From NCBI GenBank assembly GCA_907163345.1, contig CAJQUN010000335.1, positions 310,001-374,000 of the forward strand: a stretch of 64,000 bases of DNA. The letters are read 5' to 3'. The translations under genes were made by a program, and so were the position numbers. The DNA is from Haberlea rhodopensis (Eukaryota; Streptophyta; Magnoliopsida; Lamiales; Gesneriaceae). The notes below the pieces were generated by a model. The model was not told the origin of the DNA. It made no database searches and was given only the letters and a program-made list of their open reading frames with translations. Numbering within the stretch: the first letter of the stretch is position 1; every line of letters starts with the position of its first letter. Positions 45,575 to 57,183 of this stretch are shown here, piece after piece.

Positions 45575-45611
45575 GATTTCGAGGACGAAATCTGTTTAAG
45601 TGGGGGAGAAG
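45575..45611 (+). other. G3 3' hairpin and polypurine tract
   Basis: GATTTCG-AGGA-CGAAATC (45575-45592), a perfect 7-bp stem, is followed by TTTAAGTGGGGGAGAAG up to the LTR start at 45612. Confidence 0.85.
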
Positions 45612-46983
45612 TGTAAGGCCCCGAGAATTTATTAATAATAATTAAATATGATTTGGGCATTGGAATTAATTAATTAGAAATAAAATTGACAATATGAATG
45701 TCAACTGACAATTTAATCAGAACAAGAGATAATTTTGAAAAGGTAAAATAAGCTCCGTTAATATGAAAATAAATTATTAAAATAAAGAATTAAATTTTGT
45801 GTTATAGTAGTGGGTATAAATCCCAATTGTTGACTGTAAATTTAATTTATCAGTACACCGGCGACACTCCGATGCACATAACTGGACTGGAAACACATAT
45901 ATTAAAATGTATTCAGACTATTTTTCACACACTAAAATGTGTAAAGACTCACACACACATCGCGTTCAGCTCTCAAACCCGATTTCCTTTTTCCTCATCC
46001 TTCAACATGCGCTTCCGTCGACCCCTCGCCACTAAACTCGCGCGCCCGCCGCGTCCGCCACCTCCCGGTGCGTCTGACCTACCACCGTTTTCCCCACTCT
46101 CAGGCGCAACTTTCCACACAAAGAATCCATGGTGAGAGTTTCTGTTTCAGCTCGATTTTTGCCAGAAAAGTTTGATTTGCGATTTTTAGGGTTCATGTAG
46201 ATTTGGTTGATTTCTTCCTTTTAACCATAGCTTAGTTTGAATTAAGTTGTGCCAAACCTCATCCTTACCATGACCGACGCTTTCTCTCAAGTCGCCGCCC
46301 CTGCAGCCGCCATGAGTCGCCGAAAATCATGCATGCAAGGTTGCGGTTACTGTTCACGAACAGAGAGTTAGGTGAGTTCGGATTTCCAGCATTGATAGCT
46401 AGCTATTGATTTTGATGCATTTGGGGTTATTTAGACAGAATAAAGTGTTTGTAATATATTGGAGATTTAGTTTAGTAGAAGTATTGCATTGCATGTTGAA
46501 TTTGGTTCGAGTTTTGTCGATGTATTGGCGAGTGGATTTGAATTTCATGCATGTGGGAGGAAATGTTCTTGAATCATGTTTTAGTTTGATTAATCGTGTG
46601 TTGGAGGATTTTTACGGATTTTGCAAGTTGTCTTAATGTTTGGATCGATTCCTGTTGAAATTGGGGAAATGTCTAATGATTCACGTTGGCTTGTTTAAAC
46701 CTTGAATTAGATAGTTGGGTAGGTTTCTATTATTACATCTTGTTTCCCCTTGTGGTATTGATTTAAATTGGCTACTTTGTTGGGGGAAATTGAGGTTGTC
46801 GATCATGCATGTTGTCCAGGCAGTTTCAGGTTGTAGTTTTGTCACTTGTGGCCTTGCTAGTTTGTGTTTTAACTTTGGAGATCACTTATTGGATTGTAGT
46901 GGAAATGGTTATGCAACTCTGAATTGTGCTATAAGTGCAAATTTGACTTGAAAGAGTTTGCTTGGAATGTTTGTTTAAGGTAA
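45612..46983 (+). mobile_element. G3 3' LTR, first part
   Basis: It starts TGTAAGGCCCCGAG, as does the solo LTR at 17305. It is interrupted after GGTAA (46979-46983) by A2 and resumes at 53030. Short ORFs (45797-46135, 46406-46951) are not conserved in the sister solo LTR. Confidence 0.88.
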
Positions 46984-48484
46984 TGATGTGACTAGAAATA
47001 GACACATCTATTGCGTTTAATTGTCTACGATTTGGTATATTTTGATGGATAAATTGATACATATGCTACCTAATCGTATATTTGTGTAAATGTAGGGAAA
47101 GGTGAAGAAATCAAGCTAAAATGATGAAAGAAGCAATAAAGTTGAAGAAAAGAGGAAAAAACCGGAATCAAAGACACATGTTGCTCCTTTCTCCTCAAAT
47201 TTCTATCTATTCCAGCCAAGTTTTGGGAATGTGGTCCATATAAAAGTTGTAGAACTTTGAGTTATCTTCGCGTGGACAGCTGACTCGTCGAATTCGGAGT
47301 TCGTATGTGAAAGTTATGGCCAAAATACAAAACTCGCCAGAAAAATGATGGACAGGCGTAATTACGCCATTCACAGGCGTAATTACGCCAACGCTACGGC
47401 ATGTCTAGGCGTAGCTACGCCATTATACGCGTAATTACGCCTGAAGACTTTTGGAAAATTAAAATTCTTGATTTCTTTCCTTCCCACATGGATTCTAACC
47501 TACTCCATCAGCCTCCCAATACATATATACTCAAAATTCAGACCTTTTAACCATCTAGATAGTTAGGGTAGAATAATTTTAGACTAGTTTTATATTTTCT
47601 TTTCAATTTTGTTGAAGAACGTCTACGAAGATCGAAGCGAAGGCGGGATTGACACCTCGACGAGCGGAGATCGGATTAGTTTTCTTTCCCTTGTTTTTAT
47701 TTATAGTTTTGTTTTAATTATGTGTAGCTAATCTTAATTCTTGGTTGAGGAAGACAAAACCTTGGATTTATTTATCTTGGGGAGATTCATACGCTTTTGT
47801 TTATCGATTTTATTGAATTCATTGTTTTTCTGATTTTGTTGATATGATTGATGTTTGTTTATTGGATTGACAACCTAGTAACTTGCATATAATCTATTGC
47901 TAATTGGATATCAAATAAGAGATTGTTTGAGTAATCTAATTGAAGAAGCAACTAAGATCAATAATTGCCTGCTGTTGGTGTTATTAAATTCTTAGAGAAA
48001 ACCATTGACTAAATTATATAAACCGCTTGTGTTTATGTTGTTTAGATTCATCGCTCACTAGTTTTGAATGATGTCATGATTTTAATCTTGAATATGCATA
48101 TAGAGATTGATTGATTGGTTAAAGTTAAATTAGAACGCTTGGACTAATTGACTATGAATAAGGTGAGGGAGGAATTAGATTTCCAATTGATGAATATTCA
48201 AGTAAAATTGAGTCTTTTGTGAATCGATGAAATAGATGATAATATCCAAGGTAGAGTCGACCGATACCAAGAATCGCTTTCATTAGTTAATCTTTGTTTT
48301 AAATTTTCATTAGTATAATTCAACCTCACAACCCCATCCTTTATTATTCTTTTATTTTGATTTTCATTAACACAAAGATTCACACCTCCTCGTGGGATCG
48401 ATCCCTACTCACGCTACTACATTATTGTTATCAATCTTGAGGATTGAGTGGGGTTAATTTGGGCGTACACGATAAACGCTACCA
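46984..48484 (+). mobile_element. A2 5' LTR
   Basis: TGATGTGACTAG...CGCTACCA, 1501 bp. It has the AAAAGTTGTAG module (47213-47339) and the palindrome island (47353-47441). A TATA-like ACATATATAC occurs near 47521-47530, just downstream of the island. Confidence 0.93.
47353..47441. repeat. GGCGTAATTACGCC palindrome island, A2 5' LTR
   Basis: Four palindromes: GGCGTAATTACGCC twice, GGCGTAGCTACGCC, and GCGTAATTACGC. The identical copy in the 3' LTR is at 51893-51981. Confidence 0.92.
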
Positions 48485-48489
48485 AATTT

Positions 48490-48506
48490 TGGCGCCGTTG
48501 CCGGGG
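48490..48506 (+). other. Primer-binding site of A2 (tRNA-Asp type)
   Basis: TGGCGCCGTTGCCGGGG, the form typical for Athila/Tat elements, 5 bp after the LTR. Confidence 0.9.
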
Positions 48507-48624
48507 AGGCGTTGTATATTTTTGTGTTAATATTTTCTGTTTTCTTTCTTTCTCTTTCTTTTTCCCCACCGCTACTCTTGTTTGTTAGTGCTTACAGGTT
48601 GATTTCTCAAAATCGGATCTTATC

Positions 48625-50093
48625 ATGGAGGACTATAGGCGACTAGACGAATTGGCGTATCTTGTGCACCAACTTGGCGTAGGGAGTGGACAAAGAACAT
48701 ACAATTCAAGTTGGAGTGATCATCCCAATCTCAACTATGGCAATCAATGGATGAGCCCACCTCCACCTTACATGCAGTCCTATCTACCGCCATACATACC
48801 ACAATATTCGTCATGGCAGCAACACCTCAATACCATACCCCTGGTGAGTCTTTAGAGAATCTTGTTTTAGCACTTAATGACAATACTTTGCAATTTCAAC
48901 AGGAATTCAGGGCTAGCACTCAGAATTTGGGTAACCAAATCGAGCAACTTATTAAATCAGCCGATCAGATAGCAGCACAACCCACCGACTTTATACCCTC
49001 CCGGACGATGGAGGCACCACGAGAGAACATGGTTGCAATCGCCTCAAGGAGTGACGAAGAGGTAGGAACCCCGGGGGAGGTGGTACTGATGCCACCCAAG
49101 CTAGAAGAGGAGACACATGTGCCACTAGAAGAAGAGGAGCTTGCACATCATGCATCTCCACAAGGTATGTCTCCAACAACCCCCTATGTTGAATATGATC
49201 ATGAACCCTTTGAAGAGAAAAAGGAACCGAAGGTCGAATACTGTGATGAAATGGACATGTTTGATGATTTTTTCTCTGACGATGAGGAGAAGGAAACTCC
49301 TACAAAATGCACGGATCCTGGTATGTTCACTGTCCCATGCATGATTGGAAATAATAGAATTGATAAGGCCATGCTAGACTTAGGAGCAGCAATAAATGTT
49401 ATGCCTTATTCAATCTACACCTCTTTAGACCTAGGACCTCTTAAAAAATCTGAAATTGATATTCAATTAGCAAATAGGTCTACTGTGCATCCTAGGGGAA
49501 TACTTGAGGACGTTCTAGTGAAAGTCGATAAATTGGTCTTTCCTGCTGACTTCTACGTACTTGACATGGAAAATGATAATAAAAGCAGCCCTATTCTGTT
49601 AGGGAGACCATTTTTGAAAACTTCCAAGTGCATAATAGATGTAAGTGGTGGTGCTTTTACTATGGAGTTTAATGGTGAGGTAGCTAAGTTCAATACTCAT
49701 GATCCCGTTCATCCTACTACTGATTATACTATTGGCATCACACATCACGTATCACTAGAAAAATCACATACTGTCACTGAGCATGAACATGGGGTAACTA
49801 CTGATCGACCTGTTGACGAAGGAGGTATGGGAGAAATTTTGACTGATACTTCATGTATTACTACTGCTTTACCAAATTCTCCTTTTAAAAATCTCAATTT
49901 TGAATTGCAGGTACCTGATGTTGAGCTGAAACTTCCTCCTGAACCTCACGATACATCAATAGAAAACGAGGGGATGCGAAAAGGGTTGAGGACCTCCAAG
50001 AAGTATAAGGCGAATAGGCATCGCCTTCGAGCTGTCAGAAGGATACTGAGGTGGGAAAAGGTGGCATGGGACACCAAACATGACCCACCATGA
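48625..50093 (+). pseudogene. A2 gag-linker/protease gene with one frameshift
   Basis: It starts MEDYRRLDELAYLVHQLGVG. A Pro/Tyr-rich linker (SSWSDHPNLNYGNQWMSPPP) breaks near 48822, where one base is missing relative to A1 (GCAACACC versus GCAACAACC). The rest is open to 50093: TLQFQQEFRASTQNLGNQ, PRENMVAIASRSDEE, an acidic spacer (FFSDDEEKE), a protease-like domain with MLDLGAAINVMPYSIYTSLD and ILLGRPFLKTSKCIIDV, and a basic tail (KGLRTSKKYKANRHRLRAVR). In Athila elements this stretch links gag to pol; the gag core, zinc knuckle and all other pol domains are absent. A1 is broken at other positions, so an intact master copy may exist elsewhere. Confidence 0.87.
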
Positions 50094-51523
50094 GCACGAG
50101 CATTGGAGTCGGGCCACCGACGTTAAACAGAGGCGCTGCTTGGGAGGCAACCCAAGGGGAGTTAGTTTCCCTTTCTTTTTATTTTTTATTGCTTTATTAG
50201 TTAGACTTTTCTCGTTTCTTGTATTTTTGCCTTACATTGGGGACAATGTAAGATTTAAGTATGGGGGAGGGATTAGTAGTGTGTTATTGTTTTTCTTATT
50301 TCAAAAATACAAAAAAATCGAAAAATTTAAAATTTTGAGCTCATAAGTAATGAACACATGCTTAGAATCACTAGCCCATGATGAAACCTAATTGATATCA
50401 TGCATGCTTTTGAACATAGGTGAATTGTTAACCTTGGAACACTTTGAACTCTAATGCAAAGTTTACTTTAACTTAGTAGTTGAATATTTTGAGCACATTA
50501 TTGTCATGGCTTGTGAAGTGTGCATAGCTTAGTGAAGATTGTGTAAACTTTGTGATAGTCTTAAGAAGTCTCTAATACATGCTAGAACTTAACTACATGC
50601 TCTTTGAGGCGTATGTCTAGACTACTTGCAAACATGAAAGTGATATAGGCAATCTTTGATGCGTTTGAGCCTTTCAAGCCTACCATGTAAACAAAATCAA
50701 TCTCTAGTACCCTTTTTGAGCCTTAATGTAAAAGAATGGGAGTATGCTAAGCATACTCAAGACCCCCATTCAACATTCCTTGACTAGCTTATCATCCTTC
50801 CCTAATGAGCCTAAATGTGATTTTAATCCATACCTTTTAAGGGAGTATGATGTATTTCATTCAAATGCACTTGGGAATCATTGAAGTATATTTGTGAGCT
50901 TAATTGTCAAAAGAATGGAATGCATGAAAGAAAAAGGAATGCCTTGAGAAAATAGATAAAAATATGACTCCAAGGGGAGCCAAGGCACTAAAGAAGAAAA
51001 ATGTTGAAATAAACCTTGAAAAAAATGAACAAGGTTTGAAAAATTCATACAAGAAGAGAAGCTTTTAGTGTTCATTTCATCATACTCTCTTGTTTGAATA
51101 TCCTTACCCTTTCTTTCATAAGCCAATACCTAGGCCAAACTACAAGCTAATAAAGACCTACTTGATTTATGTTTGCAAAGTAGCTAAGATAGTGGAGAAG
51201 AGTGTGCAAGTGAGCTTATACTTGTGTTAGTGTATGACTTGAACTATTGTGGATTTACATATTTTGGAACTATAATTTGTACACAACACTTGTTTATGAC
51301 CACACACACACGTTCACTATTTTGTTGAGTATGAAATGTATAGGGATTGAAATTGTTCCACTGTTAATTTTTCACCGCCTTTCATTACTATGCATGTTTT
51401 AAATTGTTGAGGCATAAAAGTGAGGACAAGTTAGTTTGTTATGATGCTATGAGCCAAGCAAAAAAATATTGTAGTTGTGTCTGATTTACTCGAGGTCGAG
51501 TAAAGATTAAGTATGGGGGTGTT
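50094..51523 (+). mobile_element. A2 3' non-coding internal region with two hairpin/PPT modules
   Basis: No ORF of merit. It contains the hairpin CTTGGG-AGGCAA-CCCAAG (50139-50156). Module one is TTACATTG-GGGA-CAATGTAA (50232-50251) plus TTAAGTATGGGGGA (50255-50268). Module two is TTTACTCGA-GG-TCGAGTAAA (51485-51504) plus TTAAGTATGGGGGT (51507-51520), which abuts the LTR and is the polypurine tract. The 1.2 kb between is AT-rich and colinear with A1. Confidence 0.85.
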
Positions 51524-53024
51524 TGATGTGACTAGAAATAGACACATCTATTGCGTTTAATTGTCTACGATTTGGTATATTTTGATGGATAAATTGATAC
51601 ATATGCTACCTAATCGTATATTTGTGTAAATGTAGGGAAAGGTGAAGAAATCAAGCTAAAATGATGAAAGAAGCAATAAAGTTGAAGAAAAGAGGAAAAA
51701 ACCGGAATCAAAGACACATGTTGCTCCTTTCTCCTCAAATTTCTATCTATTCCAGCCAAGTTTTGGGAATGTGGTCCATATAAAAGTTGTAGAACTTTGA
51801 GTTATCTTCGCGTGGACAGCTGACTCGTCGAATTCGGAGTTCGTATGTGAAAGTTATGGCCAAAATACAAAACTCGCCAGAAAAATGATGGACAGGCGTA
51901 ATTACGCCATTCACAGGCGTAATTACGCCAACGCTACGGCATGTCTAGGCGTAGCTACGCCATTATACGCGTAATTACGCCTGAAGACTTTTGGAAAATT
52001 AAAATTCTTGATTTCTTTCCTTCCCACATGGATTCTAACCTACTCCATCAGCCTCCCAATACATATATACTCAAAATTCAGACCTTTTAACCATCTAGAT
52101 AGTTAGGGTAGAATAATTTTAGACTAGTTTTATATTTTCTTTTCAATTTTGTTGAAGAACGTCTACGAAGATCGAAGCGAAGGCGGGATTGACACCTCGA
52201 CGAGCGGAGATCGGATTAGTTTTCTTTCCCTTGTTTTTATTTATAGTTTTGTTTTAATTATGTGTAGCTAATCTTAATTCTTGGTTGAGGAAGACAAAAC
52301 CTTGGATTTATTTATCTTGGGGAGATTCATACGCTTTTGTTTATCGATTTTATTGAATTCATTGTTTTTCTGATTTTGTTGATATGATTGATGTTTGTTT
52401 ATTGGATTGACAACCTAGTAACTTGCATATAATCTATTGCTAATTGGATATCAAATAAGAGATTGTTTGAGTAATCTAATTGAAGAAGCAACTAAGATCA
52501 ATAATTGCCTGCTGTTGGTGTTATTAAATTCTTAGAGAAAACCATTGACTAAATTATATAAACCGCTTGTGTTTATGTTGTTTAGATTCATCGCTCACTA
52601 GTTTTGAATGATGTCATGATTTTAATCTTGAATATGCATATAGAGATTGATTGATTGGTTAAAGTTAAATTAGAACGCTTGGACTAATTGACTATGAATA
52701 AGGTGAGGGAGGAATTAGATTTCCAATTGATGAATATTCAAGTAAAATTGAGTCTTTTGTGAATCGATGAAATAGATGATAATATCCAAGGTAGAGTCGA
52801 CCGATACCAAGAATCGCTTTCATTAGTTAATCTTTGTTTTAAATTTTCATTAGTATAATTCAACCTCACAACCCCATCCTTTATTATTCTTTTATTTTGA
52901 TTTTCATTAACACAAAGATTCACACCTCCTCGTGGGATCGATCCCTACTCACGCTACTACATTATTGTTATCAATCTTGAGGATTGAGTGGGGTTAATTT
53001 GGGCGTACACGATAAACGCTACCA
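51524..53024 (+). mobile_element. A2 3' LTR
   Basis: 1501 bp, apparently identical to the 5' LTR, followed by the target duplication GGTAA. It includes the palindrome island 51893-51981. Confidence 0.94.
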
Positions 53025-53029
53025 GGTAA

Positions 53030-54289
53030 CGAAAAGGATGATATACTAACGGAAATGTTTTAAAGGAATAAAACTAAAATATGCTATAATATTCCTCATT
53101 TCCTTATATTGTGAATTAAAGAAGACTTTAGCAAATATATGAATATAAATGATGCTATTGTATGGATTTTATAGATTTACATATGACATTGGAGCTCCAC
53201 GAGCTACAAGGACGATATTCATCCTTTAGAAAGAAAGATTAGATATGTTGCGATCGGTAACATACGACAGGTGTCTATATTATTTGATATATGAATTGCT
53301 GAACTTACGTGAATTACGTGAAACTACTTGGCTATGTGAAACTACTTGCCTATGTGATTTTAATTGAATTATGAGCATTCACAACATTCATGATTGGCAT
53401 ATCGATGTATGAAAATAAATGTTTTGTTAACACACATCATTTTGATAAATATACATATATATATGACATACATGTTGGGCATATCATGTTGATCTATCCA
53501 CTTCCTTGATATCCTTGATGATGATTGAGTTGATTTACTCTGAGTGTTGGGGACGATGGGCATGGCGATGACAATCAGTTTAGGTAGTGACTGTAGTCAC
53601 GCGCGTTGCTACCGGACCTAGACACGAGGGATGACGAGCACATCACATTATGATTCTCCTAGCGCAAAGTGTGTATGTTGACACCCTCTGCTCGAGCTTG
53701 ATATTGATTGATGATACATTTCTTTGGCCTCCGATATTTTGGTATCTTGAGATTTCGATCCATTGTACATTACATGCATTGCATTACATTGCACTGCATT
53801 ACATCATATATCACATTTTATAGATGCATGTTGTAATTACATGATAATTTCATATTGGGCTTTGGTTCACCCCCATGGGGGCTGTTGTTGTCTTTTTGTG
53901 TGGACAATGGCAGGTATTACAGGTAATCAGGATCCAAAGAGAGAATGCTCGATGGAAGTCTTACCTGTGGTTGATTTCTTTTGTCTTCTCCCAGTCGTAG
54001 GATAGTTAAGTATACCAGGGTGTGTCCTGGATAGTATACTATGTCGGTTGAGTCTTGAATAACGGTGTTTGTCGGTGTTCTTTTCCTCCTGATAGTATTG
54101 TGTATGTACTTGTTGTACTGGGATTTGTTTATTGTGTTTTCACTTTTTTCTGGTATGTCCCTCGTGCGGGAGATCATGCCGAAATTTTAGAACCACTTAT
54201 AGAATGTAAAATATATATATTCTTCCGCTGTTTACAAACAATAATGATTGTGTGATAATTAAACACTTGATTAGGAACGGGTCATCACA
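53030..54289 (+). mobile_element. G3 3' LTR, second part
   Basis: This continues the G3 LTR after A2 and ends GGGTCATCACA at 54289. With 45612-46983 it gives about 2.63 kb, close to the 2679 bp of the solo copy. It is colinear with 40502-41789. It borders S1 reverse transcriptase sequence. Confidence 0.88.
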
Positions 54290-55259
54290 CTCGGGGACTT
54301 GTTTCAGACCATACAAAGCTTTGTTCAATTTGTAGACAAATGAAGGCTGCTAATGGCTTAAAAACCCAGGAGGTCATTCAACATAAACCTCTTCTTAGAG
54401 TTTTTCGTTAAGGAAAGCACTCTTAGCGTCCATCTGATAGACTTTAAAGTCTTTAAATGCAGCAAATACAAGGAATATGCGAATGGCTTCTATTCGGGCT
54501 ACAGGGGCAAGGTCTCATCAAAACGATGCATTCTTCCTGTTTGTAACCATGTGAAACTAATCTTGATTTATTCATGATTACAATATCATTCTCATTTCTA
54601 AATACCCATTTTGTACCTATAACAGTGTGATGCGTTGGACGTTGTACTAAATGCCAAACTTTACTTCTCTCAAATTGATTAAGTTCATCTTGCATAGCAT
54701 CTACCGAGTTTGGATCTATAATAGCATCATCTATCTTTTTAGGTTCTACATGAGAGACGAATGCAGCATAAAGAAATTCATTAATCATATGTCCTCTAGT
54801 TTGTAGAGGAGCAGTAGGATTACCTATTATCAGCTCAGGTAGGTGATTCTTCTTCCACCGGAGCGGAGGTCCAAGGGAATCAATCTTTGCTTCTTGAATG
54901 TTTTGAGTTGTAATCTCAATAGACTGGATAGGTCCGTCATTGGTGTTTGGAATGTCCACTACAATAGGATTTGGTCCAGTAGAGTCCACAATAGCAGGGT
55001 CTAAGTCATGTTTCTCGGGATGCATATATGCTAGTGGTTCAGGGACTTCTGGTTCTAAGACACAATCAACCATTCTGCTGCAATCCAACTCATCATCATA
55101 GTTATCATCAATATGAGCATTTTCCAATCTATTATTCAGATTATTTACCTGTAAATCAGGCAGAGAAATATTAAGAGATTCATCAAATATAACATGAATG
55201 GATTCCTCTATTGTAAGTGATCTATTATTAAATGCTCTAAATGCCTTACTAACAACAGA
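54290..55259 (-). pseudogene. S1 reverse transcriptase, N-terminal part, and integrase-RT linker
   Basis: On the minus strand: an acidic linker (DNYDDELDCSRMVDCVLEPE), the copia RT opening AMQDELNQFERSKVWHLVQR, TVIGTKWVFRNENDIVIMNK, then FKVYQMDAKSAFLNEKL with a stop inside the next segment, and LNKALYGLKQVPE. At 54290 the gene is cut by G3 in the conserved KALYGLKQ(A)PRAW motif. A frame change lies near 54450-54530. The rest of RT and RNase H is not found elsewhere in the window. Confidence 0.87.
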
Positions 55260-56040
55260 TTAGCCAACAAATGTTTCGGCATCAGATTTAGCATCAAACG
55301 CAGTTAGATGAGTCTTTCCATTGTTGTGAATAAAACATTTGTAACCAAACACATGGAAATATGAAATATTTGGTTTATTACCATTCCAGATCTCATATGG
55401 TGTTTTGTTAACACGTTTATTAATCATTGATCTATTATGCATGTAGCAAGCTGTGTTGACTGCTTCTGCCCAAAATCCCGGAGAGATGCCTGACTCTGCA
55501 AGCATAGTTCGTGCAGCTTCTTTCAAAGTGCGATTTCTACTCTCAGCAACTCCATTTTGTTGTGGAGTTCTCGCAGCAGAGTATTCTTGTTTAATACATT
55601 GATCATCTATATATGATTTGGGTGAATGATTGGTAAACACAGTACCTTTGTCACTACGAATTCTATCTATCACACACGACTTTTTCATTTTGAAGTCTCT
55701 TTAGTAGTTTGATTAGCTTTGTTATAGCCTGATCTTTGCCACTCATAAACAGAACCAATGTAAAATGAGAGAAATCATCTATTAACACTAGAATATACTT
55801 CATTCTCCCTGGACTTGTTACTGGTATAGGACCAAAAGATCCATGTGCAGCAACTCTAGACACAGAGAAGAAGATTTACTACCCTTGTTATTAAATATAG
55901 ATCTGATTTTCTTACCAAGTTGGCATGCTGAACAGATCTTATCTTTTGAGAACTCTATCTGGGGTAGACCATCAACTAGATCTAGCTTACGCAGATTGTC
56001 AATAGTTTTAAAATTTAAGTGACTCAATTATTTGTGCCAA
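55260..56040 (-). pseudogene. S1 integrase with GAG-pre-integrase finger (copia)
   Basis: The zinc finger reads WHK-stop-LSHLNF ... CSACQLGK (56040-55910), followed by LHMDL with the first catalytic Asp. A frameshift sits near 55840. The core continues as YILVLIDDFSHFTLVLF, then IRSDKGTVFTN (second Asp), and ARTPQQNGVAESRNRT with the catalytic Glu. AYMHNR-type motifs and NKTPYEIWNGNKPNISYFHV follow. The domain order finger-core-C-terminus upstream of RT is diagnostic of Ty1/copia. Three or more disabling lesions are visible. Confidence 0.9.
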
Positions 56041-56470
56041 AGCCAATTTTTGGAAGTGCTCATGATAGCAAATCAAGTAGGTGAGGAAGGTTCATCAAAA
56101 TTTCAATCAATTTTATATGTATTCTGGTATCTCTTTCCTACAAGCAGTGTGTTATCATCAATAGATCTAATTGTGCATGTGTCCTGGTTTAACTCTACGG
56201 AGTGTCCATTGTCGAACATTTGACTTATGCTAATCAGGTTATAGCAAAGATTTTCAACTAATAGCACATCTTTAATAATAATGTTACCATAGATAATCTT
56301 ACCCTTACCCATAGTTTTACCTTTCGAGTTGTCACCGAGCGTTATTCTTGGTCCTATGAAGTCTACAAACTCAGACAATAGACATGCACGTTTTGTCATA
56401 TGTCTAGAACATCCACTGTCCAGAAGCCACTCTGGGTTTTGAACTTGCTGGATCCTAGATCTCTGCAATT
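56041..56470 (-). pseudogene. S1 protease domain (copia)
   Basis: The minus strand reads WLLDSGCSRHMT, the copia protease active site (DSG), then ITLGDNSKGKTMGKGKI, VLLVENLCYNLISISQ and VELNQDTCTIRSID. Length and order fit copia protease between gag and integrase. The frame is open at 56103-56468. Confidence 0.88.
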
Positions 56471-57183
56471 AAAATGATGAAAATATTGGTACTCAATTCT
56501 ACTTGGGTCCAGACGAGATTAGCCCTTTTGGACTCACACTTGAATCACCCTGAATCTTCGGGTTTTGTGTGTGTCCTAAAATGTGCGTGATAAATATGGT
56601 TCTTGTGTATTGTGATGTGGCATGCCATATGAATTGTGATTAGAAGTGTATGCATGTTGTCTCGATCATTGATTTTTGTTAGTTGGCATATATCTTCGTT
56701 GAACATTCTTACAATTACGATACCAGCTTGGTTTAACCTTTTGAGTTGCGTGGCCAGTAGACTTATGTCTGTAAGTGGACTTGAGTACTGGTTTAGGCTT
56801 CTGTACTGGGTCAACATAGCATATACCCTTATGTGAAACATTTTCTTTGAAGAGTACCGGTTTAACAAATTCTATCTCAAACTCATTGGGATCATATGTC
56901 GTCTTGAATTTAACAAAGTTCATTGGTTTGAACTTGCTTTTCACCAGACAACGCTCCGTACTTGTGTTAGCGGTGTTGCAGTCATAGTCGCTATAGCCTA
57001 TACCAGCAGTATCACTGGCAGACCTTCGCAACTATTGTATTTTATCTACTTTAGCTGCTGCGTGAACCAAATTGGTAAATCTCTTGTTTTCGCATTTAGC
57101 TTTGTCCTTTTCTGATTCGAGTTGACTTACTTGCGCCCTTAAGCTCTCTAACTCAATCTATTGTTCGCATTCAAGTTTGTTAG
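56471..57183 (-). pseudogene. S1 gag, C-terminal part
   Basis: Read on the minus strand, this includes GIGYSDYDCNTANTSTERC, MNFVKFKTTYDPNEFEIEFV and a Tyr/Lys-rich tail (YRHKSTGHATQKVKPSWY). It parallels S0 1-200, which also carries GIGYNSNDSSSSGNE and YDPYE. Upstream (57030-57183) lies the coiled-coil part. The gene is interrupted at 57183 by N1; GTTAG (57179-57183) is the probable left target-site copy. Confidence 0.8.

Larger units (their letters stand above)
46984..53024 (+). mobile_element. A2: very young non-autonomous Athila/Tat-type element
   Basis: The 6041-bp element has two 1501-bp LTRs that show no difference when read line by line (constant offset 4540), a PBS, one gag-linker/protease gene and a non-coding 3' half. 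It is flanked by GGTAA at 46979-46983 and 53025-53029. The empty version of the site survives in the G3 5' LTR at 40502-40506. It lacks RT, RNase H and integrase. Confidence 0.95.

Noticed and set aside
46014..46340. GC-rich island that could be a host gene promoter or first exon
   Set aside because: It lies inside the G3 3' LTR between its defined start and the A2 insertion; it is better read as the LTR leader.
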